From NCBI RefSeq assembly GCF_018449635.1, contig NZ_JAAVUV010000004.1, positions 1-64,000 on the forward strand: a stretch of 64,000 nucleotides of DNA, in the 5' to 3' direction. Positions 63,689-64,000 of the stretch are shown in pieces; within the stretch, counting starts at the first letter, position 1, and each line of letters opens with the position of its first letter. A model generated the notes under the pieces. The model had not been told where the DNA came from, did no database searches, and saw only the letters and a list, made by a program, of their open reading frames with translations. The DNA comes from Caballeronia sp. dw_276 (GTDB lineage: Bacteria > Pseudomonadota > Gammaproteobacteria > Burkholderiales > Burkholderiaceae). The position numbers and the translations under genes are program-made.

Positions 63689-64000
63689 TCAATGCGAGAT
63701 TTCATCGAGATTGCGATTATTCGTGCGCGGTCCAAAGATGCCGATAGCGCCCATCACCATGATCATCGACGCGCTGATCAATGCGAACACGCCGGTCACT
63801 TCGAAGTGCCGCAACGCGAACGCAATCATGAAACCGGAAAACATCGCGGAAAGCCGCGAGATGGAATAGACAAGCCCCACGGCGCGCGCCCGCAGCCGCG
63901 TTGGGAAAAGCTCGGTTTGATACGCGTGATAACCGACCGAAAGCAACGTACCGCACAAGGTGATCAACACACCGAGGATCATCAGCATGACGGGCGATGT
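63689..64000 (-). CDS. MFS transporter, partial (N terminus beyond the window)
   Basis: The last ~103 residues of a major facilitator, open to the window edge. It shows YQTELFPTRLRARAVGLVYS, the conserved helix 10-11 motif of the MHS/sugar-porter-like branch, and three hydrophobic segments. It is on the same strand as, and 51 bases upstream of, the CoA-transferase gene, so it is probably the carrier for that pathway's substrate. Confidence 0.85.
   Translation of the reverse strand, partial: TSPVMLMILGVLITLCGTLLSVGYHAYQTELFPTRLRARAVGLVYSISRLSAMFSGFMIAFALRHFEVTGVFALISASMIMVMGAIGIFGPRTNNRNLDEISH

Overview
The window looks like part of a secondary replicon (chromid or megaplasmid) of a Burkholderiaceae bacterium, most likely Paraburkholderia or Caballeronia. 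Three things point there. The DNA is GC-rich. The gene content is typical: malonate decarboxylase, ribose-type sugar ABC operon, DUF4148 protein, trimeric porin, many LysR/GntR/IclR regulators. A complete partition and replication block (integrase, ParA, ParB, Rep) lies at 53-59 kb. Species is inferred from protein style only.

Layout. 1-745: a 183-bp-arm inverted repeat plus possible IS-end repeats, no gene. 746-9063: malonate decarboxylase operon (GntR regulator, mdcA-B-C-D-E-G-H), with a divergent MFS transporter where a dedicated malonate carrier would usually sit. 9155-12260: DeoR regulator, then LysR divergent from a short-chain dehydrogenase and an F420/NADPH-type reductase. 12288-21991 (minus): eight-gene operon with deoC, a double-domain ALDH16-type aldehyde dehydrogenase, an RbsD/FucU mutarotase, a ribokinase-family kinase and a four-gene ABC importer. 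It reads as a deoxyribose/deoxynucleoside pathway, and its promoter carries palindromes resembling DeoR operators. 22257-30992: orphan HisKA_2-type sensor kinase, glycosyltransferase, alpha-methylacyl-CoA racemase, an exported protein, and LysR divergent from an M20 amidohydrolase and an MFS carrier.

31001-36002 (minus): response regulator, LysM-FecR protein, CHASE2 histidine kinase and a lipoprotein, a compact envelope signalling operon. 36139-41703: small unknown genes, an orphan periplasmic binding protein, a flavoprotein, a luciferase-like monooxygenase, a 2OG-Fe(II) oxygenase and a porin. 41796-48882 (minus): a GntR-led operon with a NitT/TauT-type importer, MDR dehydrogenase, PaaI thioesterase, VOC protein and acyl-CoA ligase, a catabolic route for an unidentified acid. 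49242-52904: DUF4148 protein with a hairpin over its Shine-Dalgarno sequence, then a GntR regulator, an intact lactonase of the AttM/BlcC type, a 3'-truncated aldehyde dehydrogenase and a frameshifted beta-hydroxyacid dehydrogenase. Both promoters share a 19-bp operator. This looks like a decaying gamma-butyrolactone-type pathway.

53060-59209 (minus): integrase, parA, parB, a 338-bp gap, rep, and a small ORF coupled to rep. The gap carries palindromes that are candidate parS sites and, on the opposite strand, a promoter and a perfect terminator that would make a ~105-nt RNA antisense to the rep leader. This parallels repABC plasmids although the Rep protein is a different type. 59382-64000: QorB/HxlR pair, then IclR, a citryl-CoA-lyase-like citrate synthase homologue, a CaiB CoA-transferase and a truncated MFS gene.

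No tRNA, rRNA or CRISPR array was seen. All functions come from motif reading; no database search was run.
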